Of a stretch of DNA of 64,000 nt, positions 57,259-64,000 are shown one piece after another (the stretch's first letter is position 1; each line of letters starts with the position of its first letter). The translations under genes were made by a program, and so were the position numbers. This stretch comes from Halomonas nitroreducens (GTDB lineage: Bacteria; Pseudomonadota; Gammaproteobacteria; Pseudomonadales; Halomonadaceae): assembly GCF_003966155.1 (NCBI RefSeq), contig NZ_RXNS01000006.1, positions 62,001 to 126,000 of the forward strand. Reading direction: 5' to 3'. The notes beneath the pieces are model-generated. The model worked only from the letters and a program-made list of their open reading frames with translations, was not told the origin of the DNA and made no database searches.

Positions 57259-58248
57259 TCAGGCACTGGAGGCGGCCACGGGGGGCTCCTCGGTGCTGGC
57301 AAGCTCGCTGCGCCGGGCGAAGTGGCGCTGGGCGAAGGTCACCCGCTCCTCGGCGCCGATGCCCTCGGGCTGTTGCTCGATAAGGTCGAGCCGCTGGCGA
57401 AGCCCCTCGCCGTTGGCCATCTGGATCGCCAGGCCGGGGCGGGCATTGAGTTCGAGCAGCATGGGGCCATGGTCACGATCGAGTACCATGTCGGTGCCCA
57501 GATAGCCCAGCGAGGTCATCTCGTAGCAGCCCGCCGCCAGCAGCAGCAGGGTCCGCCAGTCCGGGATGCACAGGCTGGCCAGCTCATGACCGGTATCCGG
57601 ATGGTCGTGCCGGGCCCGGTCGAACTGGACCCCGCGGATGGCCGTGCCGGTGGCGATATCGATGCCCACGCCCACCGCCCCCTGGTGAAGGTTGGCCTTG
57701 CCGTCCGAGGCGGCCGTGGACAGCCGCATCATCGCCATCACCGGGTAGCCCTTGAAGACGATGACCCGGATGTCGGGCACACCCTCGTAGGTGTACTCGC
57801 CGAAGGTCTCGTCGAAGTTGATCAGGGACTCGATCAGCGCCACATCGGGAGAGCCGCCCAGGGAATACAGGCCCGAGAGGATGTTGGAAACGTGCCGCTC
57901 CACGTCCTCGAGGGACAGCCGGCTGCCGCTGGGCTTGATGTAGTCGCCGCCATCGACCCGCTCGACGACCAGGATCCCCTTGCCGCCGCTGCCCTTGGCC
58001 GGCTTGATCACGAAGCCGGCATGTCCCGTGAGCATCTCGCGAATATGCTTGACGCCGAACTGGGTGGTCACCGTGCCGATCAGTGCCGGCGTGGTGATCG
58101 CATGCTGCTGGGCCAGCAGCTTGGTCTTCAGCTTGTCGTCGACCAGCGGATACAGGCGGCGGTCGTTGTAGCGACCGATATAGCGGATGTTGCGGCGATT
58201 CATGCCGATGATGCCCTTGGCCCTCAGGCGACCGGGAGAGGTCCACAT
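57259..58248 (-). CDS. Alpha-L-glutamate ligase-like ATP-grasp protein
   Basis: 329-residue RimK-related ATP-grasp enzyme. Motifs: NRRNIRYIGRYNDRRLYPLVDDK at the front, ATP-binding FVIKPAKGSGGKGILVV, PDIRVIVFKGYPVMAMMRLST, and metal-binding LLELNARPGLAIQMANGEG. Such enzymes join amino acids by ATP-driven amide bonds. It is last of a three-gene unit with a 7TM inactive-transglutaminase protein and a retropepsin-like lipoprotein, 4 bases after the 7TM gene. The trio is conserved in marine gammaproteobacteria; the acceptor is unknown. Confidence 0.85.
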   Translation of the reverse strand: MWTSPGRLRAKGIIGMNRRNIRYIGRYNDRRLYPLVDDKLKTKLLAQQHAITTPALIGTVTTQFGVKHIREMLTGHAGFVIKPAKGSGGKGILVVERVDGGDYIKPSGSRLSLEDVERHVSNILSGLYSLGGSPDVALIESLINFDETFGEYTYEGVPDIRVIVFKGYPVMAMMRLSTAASDGKANLHQGAVGVGIDIATGTAIRGVQFDRARHDHPDTGHELASLCIPDWRTLLLLAAGCYEMTSLGYLGTDMVLDRDHGPMLLELNARPGLAIQMANGEGLRQRLDLIEQQPEGIGAEERVTFAQRHFARRSELASTEEPPVAASSA

Positions 58249-58252
58249 GGCG

Positions 58253-59764
58253 TCAGTCCTCCGTGACCGGCTTGAAGCGGCGCAGCTCGAGCAGTCGATA
58301 GCCGGTATAGTTGCCCAGCAGCAGGATCAACGCCATCAGGATCAGCTGCACCCCGAGGAAGTTGAAGGTGATATGCCGGATCCAGGGATTGTTCATGGCC
58401 AGGTAGGCCAGCACCGCGGTCAGCAGGCTGCCGCCCCCCTGGATCAGCACCTCCTTGGGGCCTTCCTCCTCCCAGAGAATCGACATGCGCTCGATCGTCC
58501 AGGAGAGGATGATCATCGGGAAGAAGGTGATCTGCAGCCCCGCATTCAGCCCGAAGCGATAGGACAGCACCGAGAACAGCGAGATGATGGCGATGACCGT
58601 GATGATCACCGCCGTGACTCGCGCCACCAGCAAGAGGTTGAGGTAGGACAGGTAGTTGCGGATCACCAGGCCCACCGCCACGACCAGCAGGAAGCCGACC
58701 AGCCCGGTCACCAGGGTGGTCTGGATGAAGGCCAGGGCGATCAGCACCGGCATGAAGGTGCCCGAGGTCTTGATGCCCACCAGCACCCGCAGCAGGACCA
58801 CCACCAGGGCGCCGATCGGCAGCAGCAGGATCGTCTGGAACAGCGCCTGTTCTTCCAGGGGCAGGCTGTGGATCGAGAAGTTCAGCAGCGTGTCCGAGCC
58901 CCTGGCCAGCTGGCTGCGCACGGCGGCAGCGGCGGGCTGGTTGCGTGACAGCATGGAGAAGGTCACCCGCGAGTTGGTGCCCCCCTGGACCTCCAGCACC
59001 GACTGGCCCGAGGCTTCCCACAGCAGCAGGTTGTCGGGCCGGCCCTGGGCACCGTCGACGGGATTGAACAGCGCCCGCTGGTCGCCGTCATAGACCTGGA
59101 TCCAGGACGTCAGGCTCTGGCGGCGGCGGCCATGCTCGAGCATCAGGCCATTCACCTCACGGGCCGCCACGCCGGCCTGGTTGAGCAACCGCACCAGCAG
59201 CGGCACGCGATCGAACTGCGTCAGCAGCAGCCGGGTGTTCTCGCTCTGGCGCTCGTCGGTGAAATCGCTGATCAGCTCCCGGGTAAAGGTGAACGGATCG
59301 GCACTGCGCGACCAGGCGCGCTCGATGACCTCGCTGGCCGCGGTATCATAGGGACGCTCCCAGACTACCGCCGGCAGGGGCTCTGGCGTCGGCCGGTCGG
59401 CGTCCCGGGCCTGGGGCGCGACCAGCAGCTGGGCACTGTAGTAGAGCTGCTGGCTGCCGCGCGCCTCACGGACCGACCACTGGGCGCGCCGGCTGCCATT
59501 CTCCTCGAGGAAGGTCAGCCCATAGCCCGGCGAGGCCGTATGCTCGGTGAGGACGCGATAGCCGTCCTGGGTGGAAGGCAGGGCCATCTCCACCTTGGCG
59601 GGGCCGCCGTCGGCGCGAAAGTTGACCTGCGCCTCGATCTCCCACACCTGGCGCTGTTCGCCGGGCGTCCAGGGCACCTCGAACTCGACATGACGATGCA
59701 CGCTCATGCCGATACCGATGACAAGCAGCAGGGCGACGACCAGATAGAAGGGCAGTCGGGACAT
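58253..59764 (-). CDS. Inactive transglutaminase fused to 7TM protein
   Basis: 503-residue inner-membrane protein. One N-terminal membrane segment (LVVALLLVIGIGMSV), then a periplasmic domain to about residue 260 that resembles a transglutaminase fold lacking the catalytic Cys. Seven membrane segments follow (LPLEEQALFQTILLLPIGALVVVLLRV to MALILLLGNYTGYRLLEL). The partner genes encode an amino-acid ligase and an exported protease, so it may present or sense a peptide at the membrane. This architecture was described with glutamate-ligase genes; no biochemical role is established. Confidence 0.82.
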   Translation of the reverse strand: MSRLPFYLVVALLLVIGIGMSVHRHVEFEVPWTPGEQRQVWEIEAQVNFRADGGPAKVEMALPSTQDGYRVLTEHTASPGYGLTFLEENGSRRAQWSVREARGSQQLYYSAQLLVAPQARDADRPTPEPLPAVVWERPYDTAASEVIERAWSRSADPFTFTRELISDFTDERQSENTRLLLTQFDRVPLLVRLLNQAGVAAREVNGLMLEHGRRRQSLTSWIQVYDGDQRALFNPVDGAQGRPDNLLLWEASGQSVLEVQGGTNSRVTFSMLSRNQPAAAAVRSQLARGSDTLLNFSIHSLPLEEQALFQTILLLPIGALVVVLLRVLVGIKTSGTFMPVLIALAFIQTTLVTGLVGFLLVVAVGLVIRNYLSYLNLLLVARVTAVIITVIAIISLFSVLSYRFGLNAGLQITFFPMIILSWTIERMSILWEEEGPKEVLIQGGGSLLTAVLAYLAMNNPWIRHITFNFLGVQLILMALILLLGNYTGYRLLELRRFKPVTED

Positions 59765-59781
59765 TACGTCTTCCTTGGGGA

Positions 59782-60642
59782 TCAGGGGGAGGCGGAGCCG
59801 GTGTCCTGCTCGGCCTCACCGTCGGATTCGTTGGCACCGTCTTCCGTTGCCGGGCCATTGTCGGGGTAGCTGGGACGCTCATGGATATGCTCCTGGGCCA
59901 CGTCGACCACGGCGATATCCATCAGGAAGCGACGCCCCAGCAACACGGGGTAGTCCAGAGGAATGCGATCGGTCAGGGTGAACTCGACGGTCTCGCGAAT
60001 CGATCCCAGGGTCATCAGCAGGCGGATGACCGGGCGCGACTGCTCGCCATTGGCCTGGACGATCCGCACGCGGCGCTCCACCGGCGCCTCGATCCAGTCA
60101 TCGCGCACGGCGACGACGGCGCCGTCGTCGTCGTTCAGGCCCAGCTTGAAGCGCACCCAGTCCTCGCCGTCGCGTTCGAAGGCGGTGATCTCGGTGGCAG
60201 ACAGCGACGAGGTCCTGGCGCCGGAATCGATGCGCGCCTCGAGATAGGTGCCGACACTGGGCAGGCCGATCCATTCCGTGCGCCCCAGCAAGGTCTTGTT
60301 GGCCAGGCGCTCATCGCTCGCCGGGCAGTCGGCGACCACCGGCGACTCGGCGGCGTCGGCGCTGAGGCCCGCGACGTCTTCGCGCAGTCCGCGCAGGACA
60401 TGGCTCACATCGTGCACATCGCTGGTCAGCCGTTGCTGGTGCTGCTGTTGCTGCCGAACGAGGTTTTCCAGACGGGCATCACAGCGCGCCGACAGGGACG
60501 CCTCCAGGCGGTCGATTCGCGCCTCGAAGGCCGGCGTGGTCAGGGGCTCGGGAGGTGCCGGGCGATCCGTTGGCACGAGCGCACATCCCCCAAGCCACGT
60601 CAGTCCGAGAAGAGACAGCATCAACGGGGGGCGTAACGGCAT
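59782..60642 (-). CDS. Retropepsin-like lipoprotein ('ATP-dependent zinc protease' family)
   Basis: 286-residue exported lipoprotein (lipobox LGGCA, Cys about residue 20) with a short coiled region then an aspartic-protease-like domain: LEARIDSGARTSSLSA holds the D-S-G catalytic motif, later RVRIVQANGEQSRPVIRLLM and YPVLLGRRFLMDIAVVD. The family carries the misleading name ATP-dependent zinc protease; the visible motif is retropepsin type. The C-terminal tail is acidic. First gene of the ligase/7TM trio, AAAGGA before ATG 60642. Confidence 0.83.
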   Translation of the reverse strand: MPLRPPLMLSLLGLTWLGGCALVPTDRPAPPEPLTTPAFEARIDRLEASLSARCDARLENLVRQQQQHQQRLTSDVHDVSHVLRGLREDVAGLSADAAESPVVADCPASDERLANKTLLGRTEWIGLPSVGTYLEARIDSGARTSSLSATEITAFERDGEDWVRFKLGLNDDDGAVVAVRDDWIEAPVERRVRIVQANGEQSRPVIRLLMTLGSIRETVEFTLTDRIPLDYPVLLGRRFLMDIAVVDVAQEHIHERPSYPDNGPATEDGANESDGEAEQDTGSASP

Positions 60643-61182
60643 GTCGGAAACGTCCTTTATGCAAAGCAGGGAATCGAGCGCCACGGCGCTCGAGCGAACA
60701 CACGGATGCGGCGATGATAAGGAGACGACCCTTGGCTGTCCACGGCGAGCCGTCATGCCGGCCATCGGCCCAAGGCGAATGAGGGGGTAGTTGCGACACC
60801 TCGGAATTCGCCCACCCATAATTTAACATGTATGCACACCATATTATGTACATTCTTTTAAAAACAAAGGCTTACACTGAGATCATCGTCAACTGAGTGG
60901 TGGTCAAATTTCCTCCCAGCTAATGGAATACTCATCATGAGAAAACCATCAAATCGGTGAATCAGATCTTCTTTATCATTTCACACAAGCGACAAAAGGC
61001 GATTAGGTTGCAAGACATTTTTAAAGATGCTAATTAATATAAAATATCAATGAGTCGATTTTGCGGTCAGTTTTTTGCCACAGCCGCCCCAAGTCATTAA
61101 CTTGGGTTGTGTGAAAAATGCACCGAAGAGATCTGCTCTTTGCAGATGTTTCTCCGGTGCAGTCTAATTAAAATAATATTAG
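60643..61182. other. Non-coding transition from GC-rich core to AT-rich island
   Basis: 540 bases without a gene. Up to about 60790 it is GC-rich promoter space for the lipoprotein operon. Beyond it base composition falls abruptly and short AT-rich strings dominate. It contains a CCCAAGT/ACTTGGG hairpin (61088-61106) and the strong terminator of the restriction gene (61113-61160). No tRNA gene or obvious attachment repeat was recognised here. Confidence 0.65.
61113..61160 (-). terminator. Intrinsic terminator of the restriction gene
   Basis: On the minus strand, a long imperfect stem (GCACCGGAGA ... TCTTCGGTGC, inner ATCTGC/GCAGAT) with a short AAAGA loop is followed by ATTTTTC. It begins 22 bases after the stop of the helicase-nuclease gene. 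A textbook hairpin plus T-run. Confidence 0.85.
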
Positions 61183-63642
61183 CTACTGACCAAAGTCTTT
61201 CATCTGAGCCCATGACCCCGCAGCATCATTGACGTCATCCTCGCTCAGCAAAAGATATTTCCACTTCCCACTTACTTGCCCGCTATGATTGACTGTGTTA
61301 GACCATGTGCGAGCCGCTTTTTTCTTGGCAAGAACATCGGCAGACAGCATCTCCTTATTCATCTTTGTTTCAACAAGCCAGCAGGTGCGAACCCCGTCGA
61401 TTTCTTCAATGACAACTAAGTCAGGATTGTATTCGCGTCCCTCCTGAGTCCATGTAATTGGGATGTCTCCTCTATGAAGTCGTGCCCACACCACAACATT
61501 CTCGTCTGCATCAATTGCTCCTGCGGCCTTATACTCCGGAGAGGAGTCAAACCAAGCATACTCGTAGGCTCCCTTCTGCCAGCCGTTGTAAGCCAGTGAG
61601 CGCTCGAAGGTATTCTCATGGTTCGGCTCGTGTCGGCGCCTGGCTTTACGAGGGGCTTTAAGCGTTGCTAGCCGCACTTCCTCACCGAATGTTACGCTTG
61701 TGCTAGCGAAGTCTCTTAGCTGATCAGTTACCTGGGCAGCAAGGCGTTTCGCGGCTCTCTCGAAGTAGGCAGAAAGATTTTGGGACGCTGAGCCACCCAT
61801 GGCACCGATTACGGTATCTACAATGGAGCCTGCAGCACGGAGTTCGTTTGCTCTCTGCTCAACACCGCGAATTTTCATGACATGTTTGATAAGCCCATTC
61901 CGAGACGTCTCTAGTGGAGTATCTAGGAATAGGGCTTCTACTGTGTCTTCGGCCCTATGACCTCGAATCTTACCACTCTTAGACTTCAAGACTGTCCGGG
62001 TAAGAGTGTCCCCAGCTTCATGCGTCAGTGCTTTTCCTAGGTCCTCAAACGGCTTCATATCGTGAACTTGGTTTAGCGATATCGGCTGAGGTTGAGCTAC
62101 TCTCTGAACATAGGGGATCTCGATCTGTTCACGAAAGGGGAGCGGCAAATGTGTTTGCTCCTCATGGGGTATGTCGACAGTACGATCTTCTGTCTCCTTC
62201 AGCCTTTCCTCAAGTGACCTGATCTTATCCTGGCTATCTGTGCGCTGCTCTTCGGTAGTCGCTGAGGGTGTCTCTTTAAAATGAAAAGAACTTTCCGCTT
62301 CGAAGGTTTTCTTACGTGCAACCTTCGTGCCTTCTCCAGTCGTACGTATCTCCGTGAGGATTCGATGATCGATCATCTGCTGTGTTAGGGTATTTCTCTT
62401 TGCGAGCAATGCCTCGTATCGCTCGTGAGCTAGGACCTCGACTGTATCGAGCATCTGCTCGCCAGTGTATGAACCATAGGGGAGACGCATGCCGCGTCCA
62501 AGCGTCTGCTCAGTGAGCACCTCTGAAACGGACGCTCGCATTGAGGCGATAACATAGACGTTTTTTACATCCCACCCTTCTTTCAGCATTCCGATAGACA
62601 AGATGATTCGGACAGGAGAGTCGGGATCTTCCACAGCATCTAGGTCTGCCAGGGCCTTCTCTTTCTCCTCACCTGTCAACTGTGAGTGGACGAGAAGAGT
62701 TTTACCGATCCATTTACCATCATCGAAGGCCTCGGAATCAAGAATGTCACGATAGGCTTTTGCGTCGTCAATCGTCTGTGCAATTACAAGCATGACCGGC
62801 CTGACTGGAATTCTACCATTCTCGGCCGCCCACGCTTCACTCATGCGCTCCTTATGGTGGAGTAATGTGACTCCATCGAGCAACTTGGTTCGATCATCAC
62901 TACGGTCATCTTTCCTAGCCACGAGTACAGGCATCTTGACGTACTCGTCTTCAATTGCCTGAGCAAGCGGATAGCGATATACAACCAACTCCTCGTCTGC
63001 TGAGGCTGGCGTCGCAGTTACACCTACTACCACTTCCGGCTTGAGGTTCTTGATCGTTCTGGAAAACGCAGGGCCTCGGTAGCAGTGATGCTCATCAGCC
63101 AGAATCACCAAGTCATGCAAGTTGCCAAGCCACTCGTACAGGGATGCCCCAAGGAACTCTTGGTAGTCATGGGTCTCTCTGCCGTCCCCCGTCTGGGAGG
63201 TAAGAGCTTGGACAGTAAATATGTATATCTTGGTACGAGATGTGTTCTTTATCGCCGCAGCAACAGATGGGGAGTTAAAGTTTTCAGCAGTTACAATGAC
63301 AGGCTCTGACCGCATTGTTCCTGTGATTGACTTATAATCACCCGGCGTAAAGTTCCGGATAGTTTTGTCACGAATTGTGCGACCCGGAGTAAGAATAAGA
63401 AAGTTCCTGGCAGGATTGTCTATGCCTGCAAGGTATTCGATGAGTCCGGCTAAAATGTAAGTCTTTCCAACGCCTGTAGCTGAGTCAACGACGCATTCGA
63501 AAGGACCTGCTTTGTTCTCAACATCATAGTGTTGGCTCATCATAAAGGCGACCGATTCCACAGCTTGAGCGTTCGGCTCGCGTAGATCGACACGATGGCG
63601 TATTTCCGCAAGGAGGTTGCTATCGACGGTCAATTTACTCAT
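61183..63642 (-). CDS. Type III-like restriction helicase-endonuclease (Res)
   Basis: 819-residue superfamily 2 helicase fused to a nuclease. Walker A is VVDSATGVGKT (about 51-61), motif II is DEHH (183-186), motif III-like GVTATPAS follows, and motif VI is TEQTLGRGMRLPYG. The C terminus has a PD-(D/E)xK-like site: P740-D741 ... E758-T-K760. Build and size fit the Res subunit of type III restriction-modification, which cuts foreign DNA after ATP-driven movement. AAGGAGAAGG precedes ATG 63642; overlaps the upstream gene by 8 bases. Composition is much more AT-rich than the rest of the window. Confidence 0.82.
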   Translation of the reverse strand: MSKLTVDSNLLAEIRHRVDLREPNAQAVESVAFMMSQHYDVENKAGPFECVVDSATGVGKTYILAGLIEYLAGIDNPARNFLILTPGRTIRDKTIRNFTPGDYKSITGTMRSEPVIVTAENFNSPSVAAAIKNTSRTKIYIFTVQALTSQTGDGRETHDYQEFLGASLYEWLGNLHDLVILADEHHCYRGPAFSRTIKNLKPEVVVGVTATPASADEELVVYRYPLAQAIEDEYVKMPVLVARKDDRSDDRTKLLDGVTLLHHKERMSEAWAAENGRIPVRPVMLVIAQTIDDAKAYRDILDSEAFDDGKWIGKTLLVHSQLTGEEKEKALADLDAVEDPDSPVRIILSIGMLKEGWDVKNVYVIASMRASVSEVLTEQTLGRGMRLPYGSYTGEQMLDTVEVLAHERYEALLAKRNTLTQQMIDHRILTEIRTTGEGTKVARKKTFEAESSFHFKETPSATTEEQRTDSQDKIRSLEERLKETEDRTVDIPHEEQTHLPLPFREQIEIPYVQRVAQPQPISLNQVHDMKPFEDLGKALTHEAGDTLTRTVLKSKSGKIRGHRAEDTVEALFLDTPLETSRNGLIKHVMKIRGVEQRANELRAAGSIVDTVIGAMGGSASQNLSAYFERAAKRLAAQVTDQLRDFASTSVTFGEEVRLATLKAPRKARRRHEPNHENTFERSLAYNGWQKGAYEYAWFDSSPEYKAAGAIDADENVVVWARLHRGDIPITWTQEGREYNPDLVVIEEIDGVRTCWLVETKMNKEMLSADVLAKKKAARTWSNTVNHSGQVSGKWKYLLLSEDDVNDAAGSWAQMKDFGQ

Positions 63643-64000
63643 ACGCCTTCTCCTTCTGGAAAGGACTTCCATTTGTGGCCTTACGGCGGTATCGGTCAAG
63701 CACTGAGTCAGGAATAGCCTCAAGTCGAGAGCCTGGGCGCTCAGTTCGAAGAAGATCGGACGCCACATCATCGTACTGCGTGGCCCATACCTCAACTATG
63801 TATCCATCCTGCAATTGGTCTAGGATAGAGAGGATTGTTGATTCTCCAACATGTCCGTCAATGACGATATATCGTGTTTTACCCCTAGATGCAGCAAAAA
63901 TACCATCTGGTTGATACCAAACTTCTAGCTGAGCACACATAGCTTCTGCTAGTGCTCCGCGTGTTGCCCAGTCTGCGAGAAGGACTATTTCCTCAACCTG
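63635..64000 (-). CDS. C-terminal part of the gene upstream of Res, possibly the modification methyltransferase (partial)
   Basis: The frame is open to the window edge, giving 121 visible C-terminal residues ending in FQKEKAYE. Readable parts include EEIVLLADWATRGALAEAM, KTRYIVIDGHVGESTILSIL and LRTERPGSRLEAIPDSVLDRYRRKA. No methyltransferase motif lies in the visible part. In type III systems the mod gene directly precedes and overlaps res, which is the only reason for the suggestion. Like the helicase gene it is AT-rich. Confidence 0.45.
   Translation of the reverse strand, partial: QVEEIVLLADWATRGALAEAMCAQLEVWYQPDGIFAASRGKTRYIVIDGHVGESTILSILDQLQDGYIVEVWATQYDDVASDLLRTERPGSRLEAIPDSVLDRYRRKATNGSPFQKEKAYE

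Larger units (their letters stand above)
60790..64000. mobile_element. Low-GC genomic island edge carrying a defence system
   Basis: From about 60790 to the end the sequence becomes visibly AT-rich, codon use changes (many A/T third positions, AGA/ATA/TTA codons), and the genes are restriction-related. This contrasts with the very GC-rich genes to the left. It indicates horizontal gain. The left border lies between the lipoprotein promoter and the terminator at 61113-61160; the right border is outside the window. No integrase or repeat pair is visible at the border. Confidence 0.7.

Noticed and set aside
60643..61182. tRNA gene or attachment repeat at the island border
   Set aside because: No tRNA-like cloverleaf or TPsiC-arm sequence was seen, and no matching direct repeat exists within the window.

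Overview
The window is a high-GC gammaproteobacterial chromosome segment that looks like the Halomonadaceae (Halomonas type). That assignment rests on gene content and on how the proteins read, not on a database search. Genes are tightly packed with many ATGA or GTGA stop/start overlaps. No rRNA, tRNA or CRISPR array was seen.

Region 1 (1-4977): a formate dehydrogenase locus. On the minus strand it runs DUF3305, DUF3306, multi-cluster 4Fe-4S protein, TorD-like chaperone, small TAT-signal subunit, and the first 108 codons of the molybdopterin formate dehydrogenase, which leaves the window at base 1. The sulfurtransferase gene fdhD is divergent. Region 2 (4987-11510): a cupin-type XRE regulator with a palindromic operator, a histone-deacetylase-like deacylase divergent from a fused ADP-forming acyl-CoA synthetase/GNAT acetyltransferase, pdxH, and the azlCD exporter.

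Region 3 (11754-40337): an extracellular polysaccharide locus. An O-antigen-ligase-type protein converges on a yjbEFGH-like operon. An unusually long AT-rich non-coding block follows, then a Wzx/Wzy capsule cluster: wza-wzb-wzc, the wbpA/B/D/E set for UDP-GlcNAc(3NAc)A, a flippase, GNAT and FemAB-like proteins, a polysaccharide-deacetylase-like protein, a polymerase, two glycosyltransferases, an initiating phosphoglycosyl transferase with pglD/pglE-like genes, a WbpM/PglF-type 4,6-dehydratase, and a glmS copy. Together they predict a repeat unit started on a bacillosamine-type sugar and containing a 2,3-diamino uronic acid.

Region 4 (40380-60642): housekeeping genes. These are DUF2069/wrbA/arsC, mgtC, a gamma-glutamylcyclotransferase, Smr, DUF934 with sulfite reductase, MATE, metH, nfuA, a divergent KfrA-like/tyrosine-recombinase pair, sufE, yidD, a stand-alone hisI with zur, a ferritin-like unknown, and a three-gene ATP-grasp ligase/7TM inactive transglutaminase/retropepsin-like module. 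A MITE-like palindromic element related to IS5-type target sites lies between metH and nfuA.

Region 5 (about 60790-64000): base composition drops sharply. The minus strand carries a type III-like restriction helicase-nuclease with a strong terminator and the tail of its upstream partner, possibly the modification subunit. This is the edge of a horizontally acquired defence island that continues past the right end of the window.
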